Positions 8,906 through 17,611 of a stretch of DNA of 64,000 nucleotides are shown one piece after another. The first letter of the stretch is position 1. Each line of letters starts with the position of its first letter. Below the pieces are notes generated by a model that searched no databases, was not told the origin of the DNA, and worked only from the letters and a program-made list of their open reading frames with translations. A program made the position numbers and the translations under genes. The DNA is taken from positions 1,493,182 to 1,557,181 of the forward strand of contig NZ_JOKH01000001.1 in NCBI RefSeq assembly GCF_000722635.1, written 5' to 3'. The stretch comes from Endozoicomonas numazuensis (GTDB taxonomy: Bacteria > Pseudomonadota > Gammaproteobacteria > Pseudomonadales > Endozoicomonadaceae).

Positions 8906-10033
8906 ATGAGAACCGAAATCTGTAAAAAGCTGGAGATAGAAACTCCCATTTTTGCATTTACTCATTGCCGCGACGTTGTAGTAGCTGTCAGTAAAGCTGG
9001 TGGGCTGGGTGTGTTGGGTGCAGTGGGCTTTTCTCCCGAAAAACTCAAGGAAGAGCTCGATTGGATTGATGCTCATATCGGTGATCTTCCATACGGTGTT
9101 GATGTGGTTATTCCACAGAAGTACGAAGGCATGGGGGAGATGGATCCTGAAAAACTGGAAAGCATGCTTAAAGGTATGGTTCCTCAGGAGCATCATGACT
9201 TTGCTGCCAAACTGCTGTCTGAACATGGTGTACCTGAATGGCCTGATAAAGACGACGAAATGGGTCTTTTAGGGTGGAACGAAGCCATGGCTTCCCAGTT
9301 GATTGATGTGGCGCTTGAGCGTCCAAACTGCCGATTGATTGCCAATGCTCTGGGCACACCTCCTGCAGACATTATCAAGCGCGTGCAAGATTCTGGGCGT
9401 TTGATCGGTGCACTTTGTGGTCGGGTAAAACAGGCTGTTCAACATAAAGAAGCCGGTCTCGACTTTATCATTGCACAGGGTGGTGAAGGTGGTGGCCACA
9501 CAGGTGATGTGGGTTCTATCGTTCTCTGGCCCCAGATTATTGATGCCGTGGGTGATACGCCTGTACTGGCTGCTGGTGGTATTGGTGATGGCCGCCAGAT
9601 GGCTGCGGCTATGTGCCTGGGCGCTCAAGGTGTCTGGACGGGCTCCCTCTGGCTGACCGTTGAGGAAGCCGAAGCTGAGCCTGCTCAGAAAGAGTCATAC
9701 CTGAATGCGACATCTGAAGACACTATCCGTTCCAGAAGCTGGACAGGTAAGCCTTGTCGTATGTTGAAGAATGCCTGGACTGAAGCCTGGGAGCAGGAAA
9801 ATACACCTGATCCATTGGGTATGCCTCTGCAGGGGCTGGTTACAGCAGACGGCATTCGACGTACGCATACTTATGCAGCAAAAGGGGATTGCCAGAAGGT
9901 GGCATTTAACCCGGTTGGTCAGGTAGTAGGTCAGATCAATGATGTTGAATCCAGTCGCCGTGTGGTTGAGCGTCTGTTATTCGAATACGCCGATAGTATC
10001 ACTCACGTCAACGAGCTTCTGGAAGAAGTCTGA
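8906..10033 (+). CDS. Nitronate monooxygenase-like flavoprotein (2-nitropropane dioxygenase family)
   Basis: 375 residues with the TIM-barrel FMN fold of the family. The N-terminus has AGGLGVLGAVG (about 32-42), then IAQGGEGGGHTGDVGS (about 189-204) for phosphate/flavin binding and LAAGGIGDGRQMAAAMCLGAQGV toward the end. Relatives in steroid degraders include IpdC/ScdK, which act as flavin-dependent reductases on the HIP-CoA intermediate. This protein is longer and its N-terminus (PIFAFTHCRDVV) points to a different subgroup, so I do not assign that role. It is followed 114 bp later by a pair of acyl-CoA dehydrogenases in the same direction. Confidence 0.85.
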   Translation: MRTEICKKLEIETPIFAFTHCRDVVVAVSKAGGLGVLGAVGFSPEKLKEELDWIDAHIGDLPYGVDVVIPQKYEGMGEMDPEKLESMLKGMVPQEHHDFAAKLLSEHGVPEWPDKDDEMGLLGWNEAMASQLIDVALERPNCRLIANALGTPPADIIKRVQDSGRLIGALCGRVKQAVQHKEAGLDFIIAQGGEGGGHTGDVGSIVLWPQIIDAVGDTPVLAAGGIGDGRQMAAAMCLGAQGVWTGSLWLTVEEAEAEPAQKESYLNATSEDTIRSRSWTGKPCRMLKNAWTEAWEQENTPDPLGMPLQGLVTADGIRRTHTYAAKGDCQKVAFNPVGQVVGQINDVESSRRVVERLLFEYADSITHVNELLEEV

Positions 10034-10147
10034 GTCTGACTGAGTTAATAACATTTTAAGTGGCTGAGGGCGCACAGACAGAGATTGTCTTTGCGCTTTC
10101 TTTGGCTTAAGGCTAATTCAACAGGCGAAAAGAATTCAGGTGCTGCA

Positions 10148-11335
10148 ATGAAAATAGAATTTACCCCTGAGCAAGACGCACTTCGTCAGGAGTTGCGAGC
10201 CTATTTTAGTGAATTAATGACCCCTGAATTGACTGCCGAAGTGTCCAGGGCGGTCGGCGAAGGGGGTGGCCCCCTGTTCTGGGAAGCCATGGACAAGCTG
10301 GGTAAGGATGGCTGGATCGGTGTTGGCTGGCCGGAAGATATGGGTGGTCGTGGTCTGAGTGAGATGGAGCAGTTCATCTTTGTCGAAGAAGTCATGAGAG
10401 CGGGTTTCCCTTTTCCTTTCCTGACCACTGAATCGGTAGGTCCCATTCTTGCCAAATACGCCACCGCAAGAATGAAAGAAGAGCTGGTTTCGAAAATTCT
10501 TGGCGGCAAGATGATGTTGGGTATTGGTTATTCCGAGCCGGGCGCTGGTACCGACCTGATGTCGCTCAAGACCACCGCGAAGAAAGACGGTGATGAATGG
10601 GTGATCAATGGCCAGAAAATGTGGACCTCTCTGGCTCACCACGCTGACTACATCTGGCTGGCGGCAAGAACCAACTTTGACCCTGAAGTAAAAAGCCATT
10701 CGGCGATTTCTATCTTTCTGGTGCCTACGGATTCGGAGGGTTACAGCTGTTCACCTGTGCATACCCTCGGTGATGTTCGAACCAATGCGACTTACTACGA
10801 CAATGTTCGTGTGCCTTTGGATCATCTGGTTGGTGATGAAGGTATGGGGATGTTGATGATTTTTGAGCAACTGAATCGTGAGCGGCTCTCTCTGGTGAAT
10901 GTTGGTGCCTTCTTGAAACTGTTCAATGATGTCACTCAGTGGGCCAGTGATACTGAAATACCCGGTGGTAAGACGGTCATCGATCAACCCTGGGTTCAGA
11001 TTAACCTTGCCAAGAGTCGTGCCGGGCTGGAAGCCCTGAAACTGATCTGTTATCGACAGGCGTCAGAGATGACCCGTGGCAATCTGGCGATGGAAGACGC
11101 TTCTGCCGCCAAAGTGTATGGCACTGAGTTTTTTGTCGAGCTCTATCGAAATCTGGCAGAAGTTCTGGGTGTCAGCAGTACTTTGCACCGTGACTCCAAA
11201 GGGGCTGTATTGAATGGTCGTCTGGAAGAACTCTATCGAACCGCTTCAATCATTACCTTTGGCGGTGGCACCAATGAAGTTCAGCGTGACCTGATAGCCC
11301 GTGGCGGTCTGGGCATGCCCAGAGCCAAACGATAA
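10148..11335 (+). CDS. Acyl-CoA dehydrogenase, larger subunit of pair 1
   Basis: 395 residues with the acyl-CoA dehydrogenase fold. FAD-contacting YSEPGAGTDLMSLKT (about 135-149) and WVINGQKMWTS are present, and the C-terminus reads FGGGTNEVQRDLIARGGLGMPR. The residue aligned with the MCAD catalytic Glu (in YEGT) is Gly here. A Glu in LNRERLS could act as base, as in isovaleryl-CoA dehydrogenase. An upstream TTG at 10085 would add 21 poorly conserved residues; ATG 10148 gives the expected N-terminus MKIEFTPEQD. Twelve bases separate it from a second, shorter dehydrogenase. This matches the alpha2beta2 FadE pairs of steroid degraders, so a heteromer acting on a steroid-ring or side-chain CoA ester is likely. 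Confidence 0.92.
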   Translation: MKIEFTPEQDALRQELRAYFSELMTPELTAEVSRAVGEGGGPLFWEAMDKLGKDGWIGVGWPEDMGGRGLSEMEQFIFVEEVMRAGFPFPFLTTESVGPILAKYATARMKEELVSKILGGKMMLGIGYSEPGAGTDLMSLKTTAKKDGDEWVINGQKMWTSLAHHADYIWLAARTNFDPEVKSHSAISIFLVPTDSEGYSCSPVHTLGDVRTNATYYDNVRVPLDHLVGDEGMGMLMIFEQLNRERLSLVNVGAFLKLFNDVTQWASDTEIPGGKTVIDQPWVQINLAKSRAGLEALKLICYRQASEMTRGNLAMEDASAAKVYGTEFFVELYRNLAEVLGVSSTLHRDSKGAVLNGRLEELYRTASIITFGGGTNEVQRDLIARGGLGMPRAKR

Positions 11336-11347
11336 GGAGCGATCATT

Positions 11348-12478
11348 ATGGATTTTTCATTTAACGACACACAAACAGATGTTCAGAACCTGGCAAACCA
11401 GATTCTGACTGATCTTTCCACCACTGAACGTCTGAATGCCATAGATCAGCAGGAAGATCGTTTTGACGATAAGCTCTGGGCGCAGTTGGCTGAGTCGGGT
11501 CTGCTGGGCACTGCTATCTCAGAAGACAATGGGGGAATGGGTTTCGGATTAACTGAACTTTGCCTGTTTATTGAAGAAGTCGGCAGAACCGTAGCGGCTA
11601 CTCCGGTGATTCCAGTCCTGGTCAGTGCAGCCTTACCTGTCCAGAAGTTTGGTTCGCCTGATCAGCAAAAGCGTCTGTTGCCAGATGTGGTGACCGGAAA
11701 AAAACTGATTACTGCAGGCCTTTCTGAAGCGCTGGCAGAATGCCCATCTTCACCGGTTACGGTTGCAGAACCCACAGGCAAGGGTTTTAAGCTGACGGGC
11801 AGCAAAATTGCCGTACCTTTTGCTCATAAAGCCGAACGCATTCTGGTGACGGCAAAAGTGGATGATGAAGTGGCTGTCTTGCTTCTGGACCCTCAGGCTG
11901 AGGGGGTTGAGTTGAACCGGGAGATTTCGACAACCCGTGAGCCCTGGTTCGAAGTGGTTATGAATGAAGTTTTGGTTACCGAGGAAGATGTGTTGGTAAC
12001 CGGACCTGAAGGTCGGTCAGCCGCTCTATGGATAGCAGAGCGAACGGTCGCTGCCAGTTGTGCCATGCAGTTGGGTGTTGTTGATCAGTCCATGAAAATT
12101 ACTGCCGGATATACGTGTGAGCGAGTGCAGTTTGGAGTGCCTGTCGGTTCTTTTCAGGCGGTTCAGCATCGGGCGGCAGATTGTTTTATTGATGTGACCT
12201 GTTTGAAGTTGACGACCTATCAGGCGGTTTCTTTGCTGGATTCAGAAAAAGAGGCGACTAACGAAGTCTTGATGGCCAAAATCTGGGCGGGAGATACGGG
12301 GCATCGGGTCAGTTATGCTTCTCAGCATCTGCATGGAGGAACAGGCATTGATAAGGACTATCATCTCTGGCGCTATTGCCTTTGGGCTAGACAGTTGGAA
12401 ATGAATCTGGGGTCATCCGCTTCGCTATTGGCTGTTCTGGGTGGTCGAATTGCTGAAGGGAAAGCATTTGCCGAGTGA
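11348..12478 (+). CDS. Acyl-CoA dehydrogenase, smaller subunit of pair 1
   Basis: 376 residues. It has the family N-terminal helical domain, a degenerate middle domain (LSEALAECPSSPVTV in place of the usual YTEP.AGSD flavin loop), the YTCERVQFGVPVGSFQAVQHRAAD helix region and a LHGGTGIDKDYHLWRY C-terminus. The weak flavin loop and co-transcription with a full-length partner are typical of the second subunit of heteromeric steroid FadE enzymes. The stop is followed by a repeat and a strong terminator at 12625, which ends the operon that begins at 8115. Confidence 0.9.
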   Translation: MDFSFNDTQTDVQNLANQILTDLSTTERLNAIDQQEDRFDDKLWAQLAESGLLGTAISEDNGGMGFGLTELCLFIEEVGRTVAATPVIPVLVSAALPVQKFGSPDQQKRLLPDVVTGKKLITAGLSEALAECPSSPVTVAEPTGKGFKLTGSKIAVPFAHKAERILVTAKVDDEVAVLLLDPQAEGVELNREISTTREPWFEVVMNEVLVTEEDVLVTGPEGRSAALWIAERTVAASCAMQLGVVDQSMKITAGYTCERVQFGVPVGSFQAVQHRAADCFIDVTCLKLTTYQAVSLLDSEKEATNEVLMAKIWAGDTGHRVSYASQHLHGGTGIDKDYHLWRYCLWARQLEMNLGSSASLLAVLGGRIAEGKAFAE

Positions 12479-12520
12479 TTGATTTTTCTTGAAATAAATG
12501 CCCGGTTAAACATCAGCTCC

Positions 12521-12580
12521 GATCCCCCTGAGCTTGTCGAAGGGGGTTCGAAGCTTCGGCAGGCTCAGACCGAATGGGGT
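12521..12580. repeat. Dispersed short repeat, inverted pair
   Basis: Two inverted copies of the short repeat (CCCCTGAGCTTGTCGAAGG and TTCGGCAGGCTCAGACCGAA) stand back to back, able to form a long stem. It lies between the dehydrogenase operon and its terminator. Confidence 0.6.
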
Positions 12581-12624
12581 TTGGTCAATAAGGACATTAT
12601 TTCCGGACTATTCCAAAGTGATTG

Positions 12625-12651
12625 AACCCCTGTTTCCTTCAGGGGTTTTTT
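12625..12651 (+). terminator. Rho-independent terminator of the first catabolic operon
   Basis: Stem AACCCCTG (12625-12632) / CAGGGGTT (12640-12647), loop TTTCCTT, followed by a T-run. It lies immediately before the stop of the convergent minus-strand gene. Confidence 0.85.
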
Positions 12652-13503
12652 CTATCTTGTCAGAGTAAATTCTAATGTTCCAAGACTGGCAAAGTCAGCG
12701 CTGTATTTGCAAGGCTTGCCAGGTAGCAGTTTACCCAGGTTACCGGTCATCAAAATATGCCCTTCAATGAGAGGGTAGCCCAGCTCCAGCTGTTGATTGA
12801 TCATCCATAATATAGCCTGCCACTGCCCCTCCATAGTATTCCCAGAGTTGGTTTGGCTGAGCGTTTGTCCATTACAACTCAGAGATAACTCCAGAGTGTT
12901 CAGATTATCCGGAATAGTTTGCCACTGACCTATATAGAAAGCCTTGTTTGCGACATTGTTGGCAATGATATCCACGCCTCTGGGTTTTCCGTCAAAGCCC
13001 AGGTCAGGAAGCTCGATAGCAGGAGCTACCTGTGAAATGAAAGAGCGAAGTTCTTCGGTGTTTTTAATGTATTGATTAACAGGCTTGTCCAGTCTGAAGG
13101 CCAACTCCTGTTCTATCATGATCTTATTTCCCTGACTGATCGAGTACTCCTGATCGTTCTGCCATTGAGCATCGGATAAAAGTGCGCCAGTGACAGGTTC
13201 AGCAAGCTTGAAGGCCTGCTGGCCTTTCTCATGAGTTAACCCCGCTTTGTAGCCAACAACTCTTTCTCCATTCTCCACTTGGAGTTCTACTGTCTTGTAT
13301 TGTATTAGATAGGCTTCCCTTATATTCAGATCAGGGTGATTTTTATCCAGCACAGGAGCTGCATGTTGATAGCGCTTAGCGTTGATAATCTGGGCTGCGG
13401 CTTCATCCAGTCGGTTTGCTGCTTCGATCATTAGAATCAGCTGTATAAAGAAAGCGGCAAAGAGTCCAAAAAACAGCAGGCCTGCCAGGGGGAATCGGTT
13501 CAT
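12652..13503 (-). CDS. Membrane-anchored 2-keto-4-pentenoate hydratase-family protein
   Basis: 283 residues. An N-terminal hydrophobic segment (about 6-27, LAGLLFFGLFAAFFIQLILM) precedes a MhpD/fumarylacetoacetase-like domain. The family's metal-binding acidic residues appear retained: EQELAF (an E-x-E motif) and a Glu in APAIELPDLGF. Gly/Tyr-Lys-Ala-Gly-Leu (VVGYKAGLTHEKGQQAF) matches the substrate-loop region. Family members hydrate 2-oxo-4-enoates in the cytoplasm; a membrane-tethered, probably periplasmic version is unusual. It is convergent with the acyl-CoA dehydrogenase operon and stands alone. The domain also resembles tesE at 29791, but the two are clearly different branches. Confidence 0.78.
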   Translation of the reverse strand: MNRFPLAGLLFFGLFAAFFIQLILMIEAANRLDEAAAQIINAKRYQHAAPVLDKNHPDLNIREAYLIQYKTVELQVENGERVVGYKAGLTHEKGQQAFKLAEPVTGALLSDAQWQNDQEYSISQGNKIMIEQELAFRLDKPVNQYIKNTEELRSFISQVAPAIELPDLGFDGKPRGVDIIANNVANKAFYIGQWQTIPDNLNTLELSLSCNGQTLSQTNSGNTMEGQWQAILWMINQQLELGYPLIEGHILMTGNLGKLLPGKPCKYSADFASLGTLEFTLTR

Positions 13504-13776
13504 ACTATTTCTTCCCTGATTGTTTCTAATAAGTCTATCTTATTTCTCTGCTCATTGGCGTGATACAAATATAAGTCAAGTGACTAATGTTTTAGTAATG
13601 TAAAAAATAGCGAACTGTGTCACGTTTTCTTGACCTTAGGTAAAAACACCTATTAAATCAGAGGCGTACTCAGATAGCACTCCAGATATGAACTCAGCAG
13701 GGGGCAGGCTGAGCTAAAGGGCAGGTGAATAACAGGCCTAAGCAGTATAAAACCTAGAATAGAGCTGTATCCATTC

Positions 13777-14094
13777 ATGATGAGTTTTACCCGAATTATT
13801 CAAATTTTCTTCCTGACCTTACTGATGTCTCCGGCTTTAGTCAGGGCAGAAATCATAGCGACGATCCATGAAGGTTCTGCAGCCCAGAAAGTGATGCCTG
13901 AGCTGGATTTACAGGAAACCCGCGAGAAAATGCAAGTGATCAAGAAGCAGCTGAACAAGCTGGAAAAAAGAGAGCCCAGGAAGAAAGATATAATCAGCTC
14001 GGTTACTATTGAAGAGTTGATTGGACATCTTGATTTTGTAGAGTATACGGAGAAGCTTAAAACACTCAGGTTTGATCTCGCTTTTCGTGACTGA
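13777..14094 (+). CDS. Small exported coiled-coil protein
   Basis: 105 residues. A clear signal peptide (FFLTLLMSPALVRA, likely cut after residue 24-25) is followed by a charged helical stretch (about 50-80) rich in Lys/Glu that should form a coiled coil. No known family was recognised. ATG 13777 and ATG 13780 are adjacent and either may be used. It stands alone between two minus-strand or unrelated genes. Confidence 0.55.
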   Translation: MMSFTRIIQIFFLTLLMSPALVRAEIIATIHEGSAAQKVMPELDLQETREKMQVIKKQLNKLEKREPRKKDIISSVTIEELIGHLDFVEYTEKLKTLRFDLAFRD

Positions 14095-14168
14095 ACCTCG
14101 GCTAATGCCCTTCTGGAAAATTCCTCACTTATTTTCAATCAATCTGTCCATCCATTAATTGCCATTCT

Positions 14169-14316
14169 TAAGTACCCAGCCATATGGAATCGAATATTTC
14201 AGGCTTATTGGGCAGGTGTCTTGCAACGCAGTCACGACTGCATGGATGCAGGAGCAGTTGCTGAGAGTGTCTGAGCAATGAGTCAGAAAATATGATTTCA
14301 TAGGGTTGGGTACTTA
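14169..14316. repeat. 148-bp MITE-like element with terminal inverted repeats
   Basis: The ends TAAGTACCCAGCCATATGG and (on the other strand) TAAGTACCCAACCCTATGA form imperfect inverted repeats of about 28 bp. The interior holds no ORF. It is a second family, distinct from the 126-bp and 178-bp elements in the window. Confidence 0.7.
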
Positions 14317-14562
14317 TACAGACTATTAAGGGGTTGCTTAATAGCAAGCTAATGTCGCCTGATACAGAAACAATAGAGGATTTAGGTCACCTGATTGACA
14401 TGATCAATAGCCTGTTGCATCCAGTGCCCGAGATGAGAATGACCCCCGGGTAGGCTTTAAAGCCTACCCCCTGGTTTATTGGGCGTACAATAGACAGAGA
14501 GCAGGCATTGAAAACACTTCATATGGTAGTGGTAGCTGGGTCTGCGAAAGAAGGTAAAGTCG
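14317..14562. other. Gap with a perfect palindrome and a possible tiny ORF
   Basis: A 33-codon frame from ATG 14352 to TAG 14451 (MSPDTETIEDLGHLIDM...) has no clear ribosome site and may be a gene remnant. A perfect 22-bp palindrome follows at 14448-14469. Confidence 0.4.
14448..14469. terminator. Perfect palindrome, possible terminator
   Basis: Arms GGGTAGGC and GCCTACCC flank TTTAAA. There is no T-run on the plus strand, so it may be a terminator, an operator or a cruciform site. It lies about 95 bp before the DCC-family gene. Confidence 0.4.
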
Positions 14563-14958
14563 ATGAAAATAAAGGTTCTGTATGACGGTCTCTGTCCTCT
14601 CTGTGTAAAGGAAGTATCGCGCTGGCAAAATGCCCGGTTCCGCAGTGAGGTGGAATGGTTTGATATTACCGGGCAGGAAAAGTTGCTGGAAGAATGGGGG
14701 ATTGACCCTCAGAAAGCCTTGCTTGAACTGCACACCCTGACGGATGACGGTCGGGTTTATACCAGCATCGACAGTTATGCTCTGCTGCTCAAACAGCTCT
14801 CTGCCTGGGCCTGGTTGGGGTGGATCATGAGTCTGCCGGGTCTGAAGCAGTTTCTGAAGTGGACCTATGACTGGATGACAAAGGTCCGTTTAAAAAAAGA
14901 AGGTCGTTGGCCAGGTCAATGCAACTCAAAACAATGCAACTCAAAACAATGCAAGTAA
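14563..14958 (+). CDS. DCC-family thiol-disulfide oxidoreductase-like protein (DUF393)
   Basis: 131 residues. The N-terminal YDGLCPLCVKEV carries the family's D-x-x-C-x-x-C motif at residues 7-16, and the rest fits the family length. Members are predicted redox proteins, with few experimental roles. The C-terminus is odd: a 15-bp DNA unit is repeated, giving CNSKQCNSKQCK and adding three cysteines. It is followed by a dispersed repeat and the convergent ycjF gene. Confidence 0.85.
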   Translation: MKIKVLYDGLCPLCVKEVSRWQNARFRSEVEWFDITGQEKLLEEWGIDPQKALLELHTLTDDGRVYTSIDSYALLLKQLSAWAWLGWIMSLPGLKQFLKWTYDWMTKVRLKKEGRWPGQCNSKQCNSKQCK

Positions 14959-14978
14959 ACCGCTAAATCCAGAGCCAT

Positions 14979-15007
14979 CACCCTTCGACAGGCTCAGGGT
15001 GAACGGA
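14979..15007. repeat. Dispersed short repeat, best copy
   Basis: CACCCTTCGACAGGCTCAGG followed by GTGAACGGA, the cleanest copy of the short repeat in this window. It lies in the 56-bp gap between two convergent genes, where it may act as a bidirectional stem-loop. Confidence 0.6.
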
Positions 15008-15014
15008 GCCGATG

Positions 15015-16010
15015 TTAAGCGCTTTCATCCTTTTGGAACCGTGCCCGGATTGAGCTGATAATCTCCTTCGCCATTTTCCCCATTCCCGGACGTTGACTTT
15101 CTGAAAATGGAACCGGACGGCACAGTTCCATGGCCAGAAAACCGATCCTTGCCGTATAAAAGCCGATACCTGCCCCTGTGGCCGCCTGGGTACTGATCGT
15201 GCTGATTAGTTTGCTGGAGGTCAGGTCTGCCAGCTGGTCGGTAATCAGGTCTGCACTGCCTGCCAGTGCCATCTGGGTCAGAATCATTTTTAACAGTCTC
15301 ATTCTGGCAGGAAGAGATGGGCGCAGGCCGTAGATCTGGCAAATTTCATCCAGCATTTTCAGGCAGCGCCACCCGGACAGCACCATATCCAATAATGCTA
15401 ACGGACTCAGTGCCACCATGATTGCTGTGTGCTGACTGTGACGTGAGATTCGGGAGATGGCCTGTTGATCCAGGTTCTGAAACAAATGCTGATCTAAATG
15501 CTGAATAGTTTCAGTATCATCGGAGTAATCAGGCAGGGTGCTCAGGGCTTTTTCCAGCAAGGGTTGATGAGGCTTGTTTCGATAAAGAGCGCTCAACTTT
15601 GCCAGCCAGTTCTTGGCCTGTCCGGATGAGCGGGCTTTCAGAATACCTTCAGCTGTAGATTGTAATTGATCGATCCCTTTGAAGTCTTTCTGGTATCCAA
15701 AGTATTCCCAGGCTGCTTTTCCCAGTACACCTGTCAGGCCTGAAACCAGCAAGCCAAATACGGCGGCCAAAGACCAGTGAGTCTGAGTAAGAAATGTGAA
15801 AAACTCAACGGTCTGCCAGATGGCCAGAATAGCAATCAGAGCAAGAATACCTTTTGCGGCATGGCTTAGAAAACGCAATGGTTTTAGTGAAAGTGAAGGG
15901 TCACTTAATAAGGGCAGGCTCTGATCATCGCTGAGGGAGTCCGGCGTTTCCAGCTCAATACTTTGATCCAGTGGGATAAAGAAGTCGTCTTTCTCTTGGG
16001 TGGGTTTCAT
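15015..16010 (-). CDS. ycjF: YcjF-like inner-membrane protein (DUF697/TIGR01620)
   Basis: 331 residues. An acidic N-terminal tail is followed by two membrane helices (about 52-72 and 77-97), then a cytosolic region with the DUF697-type C-terminus (LSPLALLDMVLSGWRCLKMLDEICQIYG). Homologues are stress-induced partners of YcjX. Its start overlaps the stop of the upstream ycjX by four bases (ATGA), so the two are translationally coupled. It is a general cell-envelope/stress gene, not part of the steroid pathway. Confidence 0.9.
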   Translation of the reverse strand: MKPTQEKDDFFIPLDQSIELETPDSLSDDQSLPLLSDPSLSLKPLRFLSHAAKGILALIAILAIWQTVEFFTFLTQTHWSLAAVFGLLVSGLTGVLGKAAWEYFGYQKDFKGIDQLQSTAEGILKARSSGQAKNWLAKLSALYRNKPHQPLLEKALSTLPDYSDDTETIQHLDQHLFQNLDQQAISRISRHSQHTAIMVALSPLALLDMVLSGWRCLKMLDEICQIYGLRPSLPARMRLLKMILTQMALAGSADLITDQLADLTSSKLISTISTQAATGAGIGFYTARIGFLAMELCRPVPFSESQRPGMGKMAKEIISSIRARFQKDESA

Positions 16011-17446
16011 TGAAATTTATCTCCCAGCAGATCATTCAGAACGCTATCCAGGCGAATATGAGGTAACCGGCTTCCGTTGTTTAGTGTGAGTCCGGCAGGA
16101 GGTAATAGCTTACGCAGTTGCCATTGTTTGCAATTCTTCCAGTACTCATCATTGGGGTAATGTTCCGGCAGGGGAGGGTGGAGAAGCAGGCCCGGGCCAT
16201 CTTCAGTATTACCCTTGAGTACTTTCTGGCCTTGATGATCTGCATAGGTTGTTGAGCGAACAGAGGCGATGGCTTCACATCGAATGTCCACTTCTTTGAA
16301 CGTAGCCTGTCGCTGTGATTCCCTGACCAGAGACGCAGTGAGTGACCGAACCTGCTCGTGCTGGTCGGGTAACACCTGGTCTATTTTGCTGGCAGCGAAT
16401 ACAATCCGGTCAATGCGGGGCTGAATCAGTCGGCGAATAATATTGTTGGTGCCGTACTCAAAATTTTGCAGAACCTGGGTCAGCGACAGTTTCAGGTTAT
16501 CCATGGCTTCCTGTCCCTGGTTAAGACTTTTCAGCACATCCACGAGAACCAGCTGGCGGTCAATGCGAGCAAAGGTGTTCTTGTAGAAAGGTTTGACCCA
16601 TTCTTTCAGATAATGCTGGTAATGCCGTTCGCAGACACGAAACAGTGAGTTATCAGGAGCACTGGATTTTTGTTCTGCGCTGTATTCCACCAGTTTGGGT
16701 ATTGGAATAAAAGGGCGGTTGTTCTCGGGGCTGTCAGGAGCAAGATGCAGGAGTCTGCCGGGCTGAATCATGGTTAGCCCTTTTTGTTGGCAACGCTTCA
16801 GGAATTCCAGTTGTTGTTGCCACAGTGAGTTAAGAGTTTGTTCGCTCAAAGGCTCCAGAGGATTCAGGGATTCCAGAAGAACTATAAAAGGATCTTCAGG
16901 CATGGCTGATGCCAGCTTTCGGCTTTGCTGGCACCAGTCTTCATAACTCATATCCAGCAAAGGAAGATCCAATAGCCATTCACCCGGGTAGTCGTGTATT
17001 TCCAGATAAAGGCGGCCAATGCCCGGCTTCTTTCCAGGAATAAAATGACTTCGGGCGCGGTATTTTATTTCCAGCAGGCAGCCAGATTCCTGGCGTGTGG
17101 CATAGGGCCATGCTTCCCGGTCGAGTGCATTGGCTCCTTCCTTATAGGGAAACAGAGGGAGATTATTCAGGGGGGATATTTCCACTCCCAGCAAACGATC
17201 CTGCAAGGCTGGAGGCAAGGCGGTCAGAGCCGCATCAGGGTAGTAACGAAGCTGATGGATAAGGCTGGTGATCAGGGTGGTTTTGCCGCTACCACTAAAC
17301 CCTGTGATGCCCAGACAGATTCTTTTATCCAAAAGGCGCTCGACACCAGCTGCCACGGAATCGGATGTTGAACTGGCCAGGCTTTTTGCCCTGTTGCCGG
17401 TTCTTTTCAAGGTTTCTTTGAGGGCTTTCTTTCGCACATCAATCAT
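16007..17446 (-). CDS. ycjX: YcjX-like P-loop GTPase
   Basis: 479 residues. The Walker A motif GFSGSGKTT is at about 49-57 and a DYPGEW switch-like motif at about 150-155, both typical of the YcjX (DUF463) family of stress-linked GTPases. It is first in the ycjX-ycjF pair and has no other operon partner. The start at 17446 gives the family's N-terminus. This housekeeping pair splits the catabolic locus in two. Confidence 0.92.
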   Translation of the reverse strand: MIDVRKKALKETLKRTGNRAKSLASSTSDSVAAGVERLLDKRICLGITGFSGSGKTTLITSLIHQLRYYPDAALTALPPALQDRLLGVEISPLNNLPLFPYKEGANALDREAWPYATRQESGCLLEIKYRARSHFIPGKKPGIGRLYLEIHDYPGEWLLDLPLLDMSYEDWCQQSRKLASAMPEDPFIVLLESLNPLEPLSEQTLNSLWQQQLEFLKRCQQKGLTMIQPGRLLHLAPDSPENNRPFIPIPKLVEYSAEQKSSAPDNSLFRVCERHYQHYLKEWVKPFYKNTFARIDRQLVLVDVLKSLNQGQEAMDNLKLSLTQVLQNFEYGTNNIIRRLIQPRIDRIVFAASKIDQVLPDQHEQVRSLTASLVRESQRQATFKEVDIRCEAIASVRSTTYADHQGQKVLKGNTEDGPGLLLHPPLPEHYPNDEYWKNCKQWQLRKLLPPAGLTLNNGSRLPHIRLDSVLNDLLGDKFQ

Positions 17447-17509
17447 CTGTTTTTATCTGTTCTACTGATAGTGCTGTTGGTTCGGGCCATTTTCAAGGGG
17501 GCAGATCAA

Positions 17510-17527
17510 ATCGTCCATTCGAACGAT
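17510..17527. promoter_or_regulatory. Putative steroid-regulon operator, site 2
   Basis: ATCGTCCATTCGAACGAT, one of six copies of the shared dyad, lies 84 bp upstream of the second acyl-CoA dehydrogenase pair. It is also 63 bp upstream of ycjX on the other strand, but the downstream catabolic operon is the likelier target. Confidence 0.7.
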
Positions 17528-17611
17528 TAACGAAAAAGCCTTTCAGGACACAGTATGCCTCAATGAGCGGCGTGTAGCTGCAGAACAAGAATGATAAGGG
17601 GGTCGCTGAGG

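Noticed and set aside
8906..10033. Assignment of the flavoprotein as IpdC
   Set aside because: Length and N-terminal sequence fit a different nitronate-monooxygenase subgroup; the context alone is not sufficient.
10085..10147. N-terminal extension of the acyl-CoA dehydrogenase from TTG 10085
   Set aside because: The added residues do not match the family, whose N-terminus begins at ATG 10148.
12521..12580. CRISPR-like repeat cluster
   Set aside because: Only two inverted halves occur, with no regular spacers; it is a dispersed short repeat.
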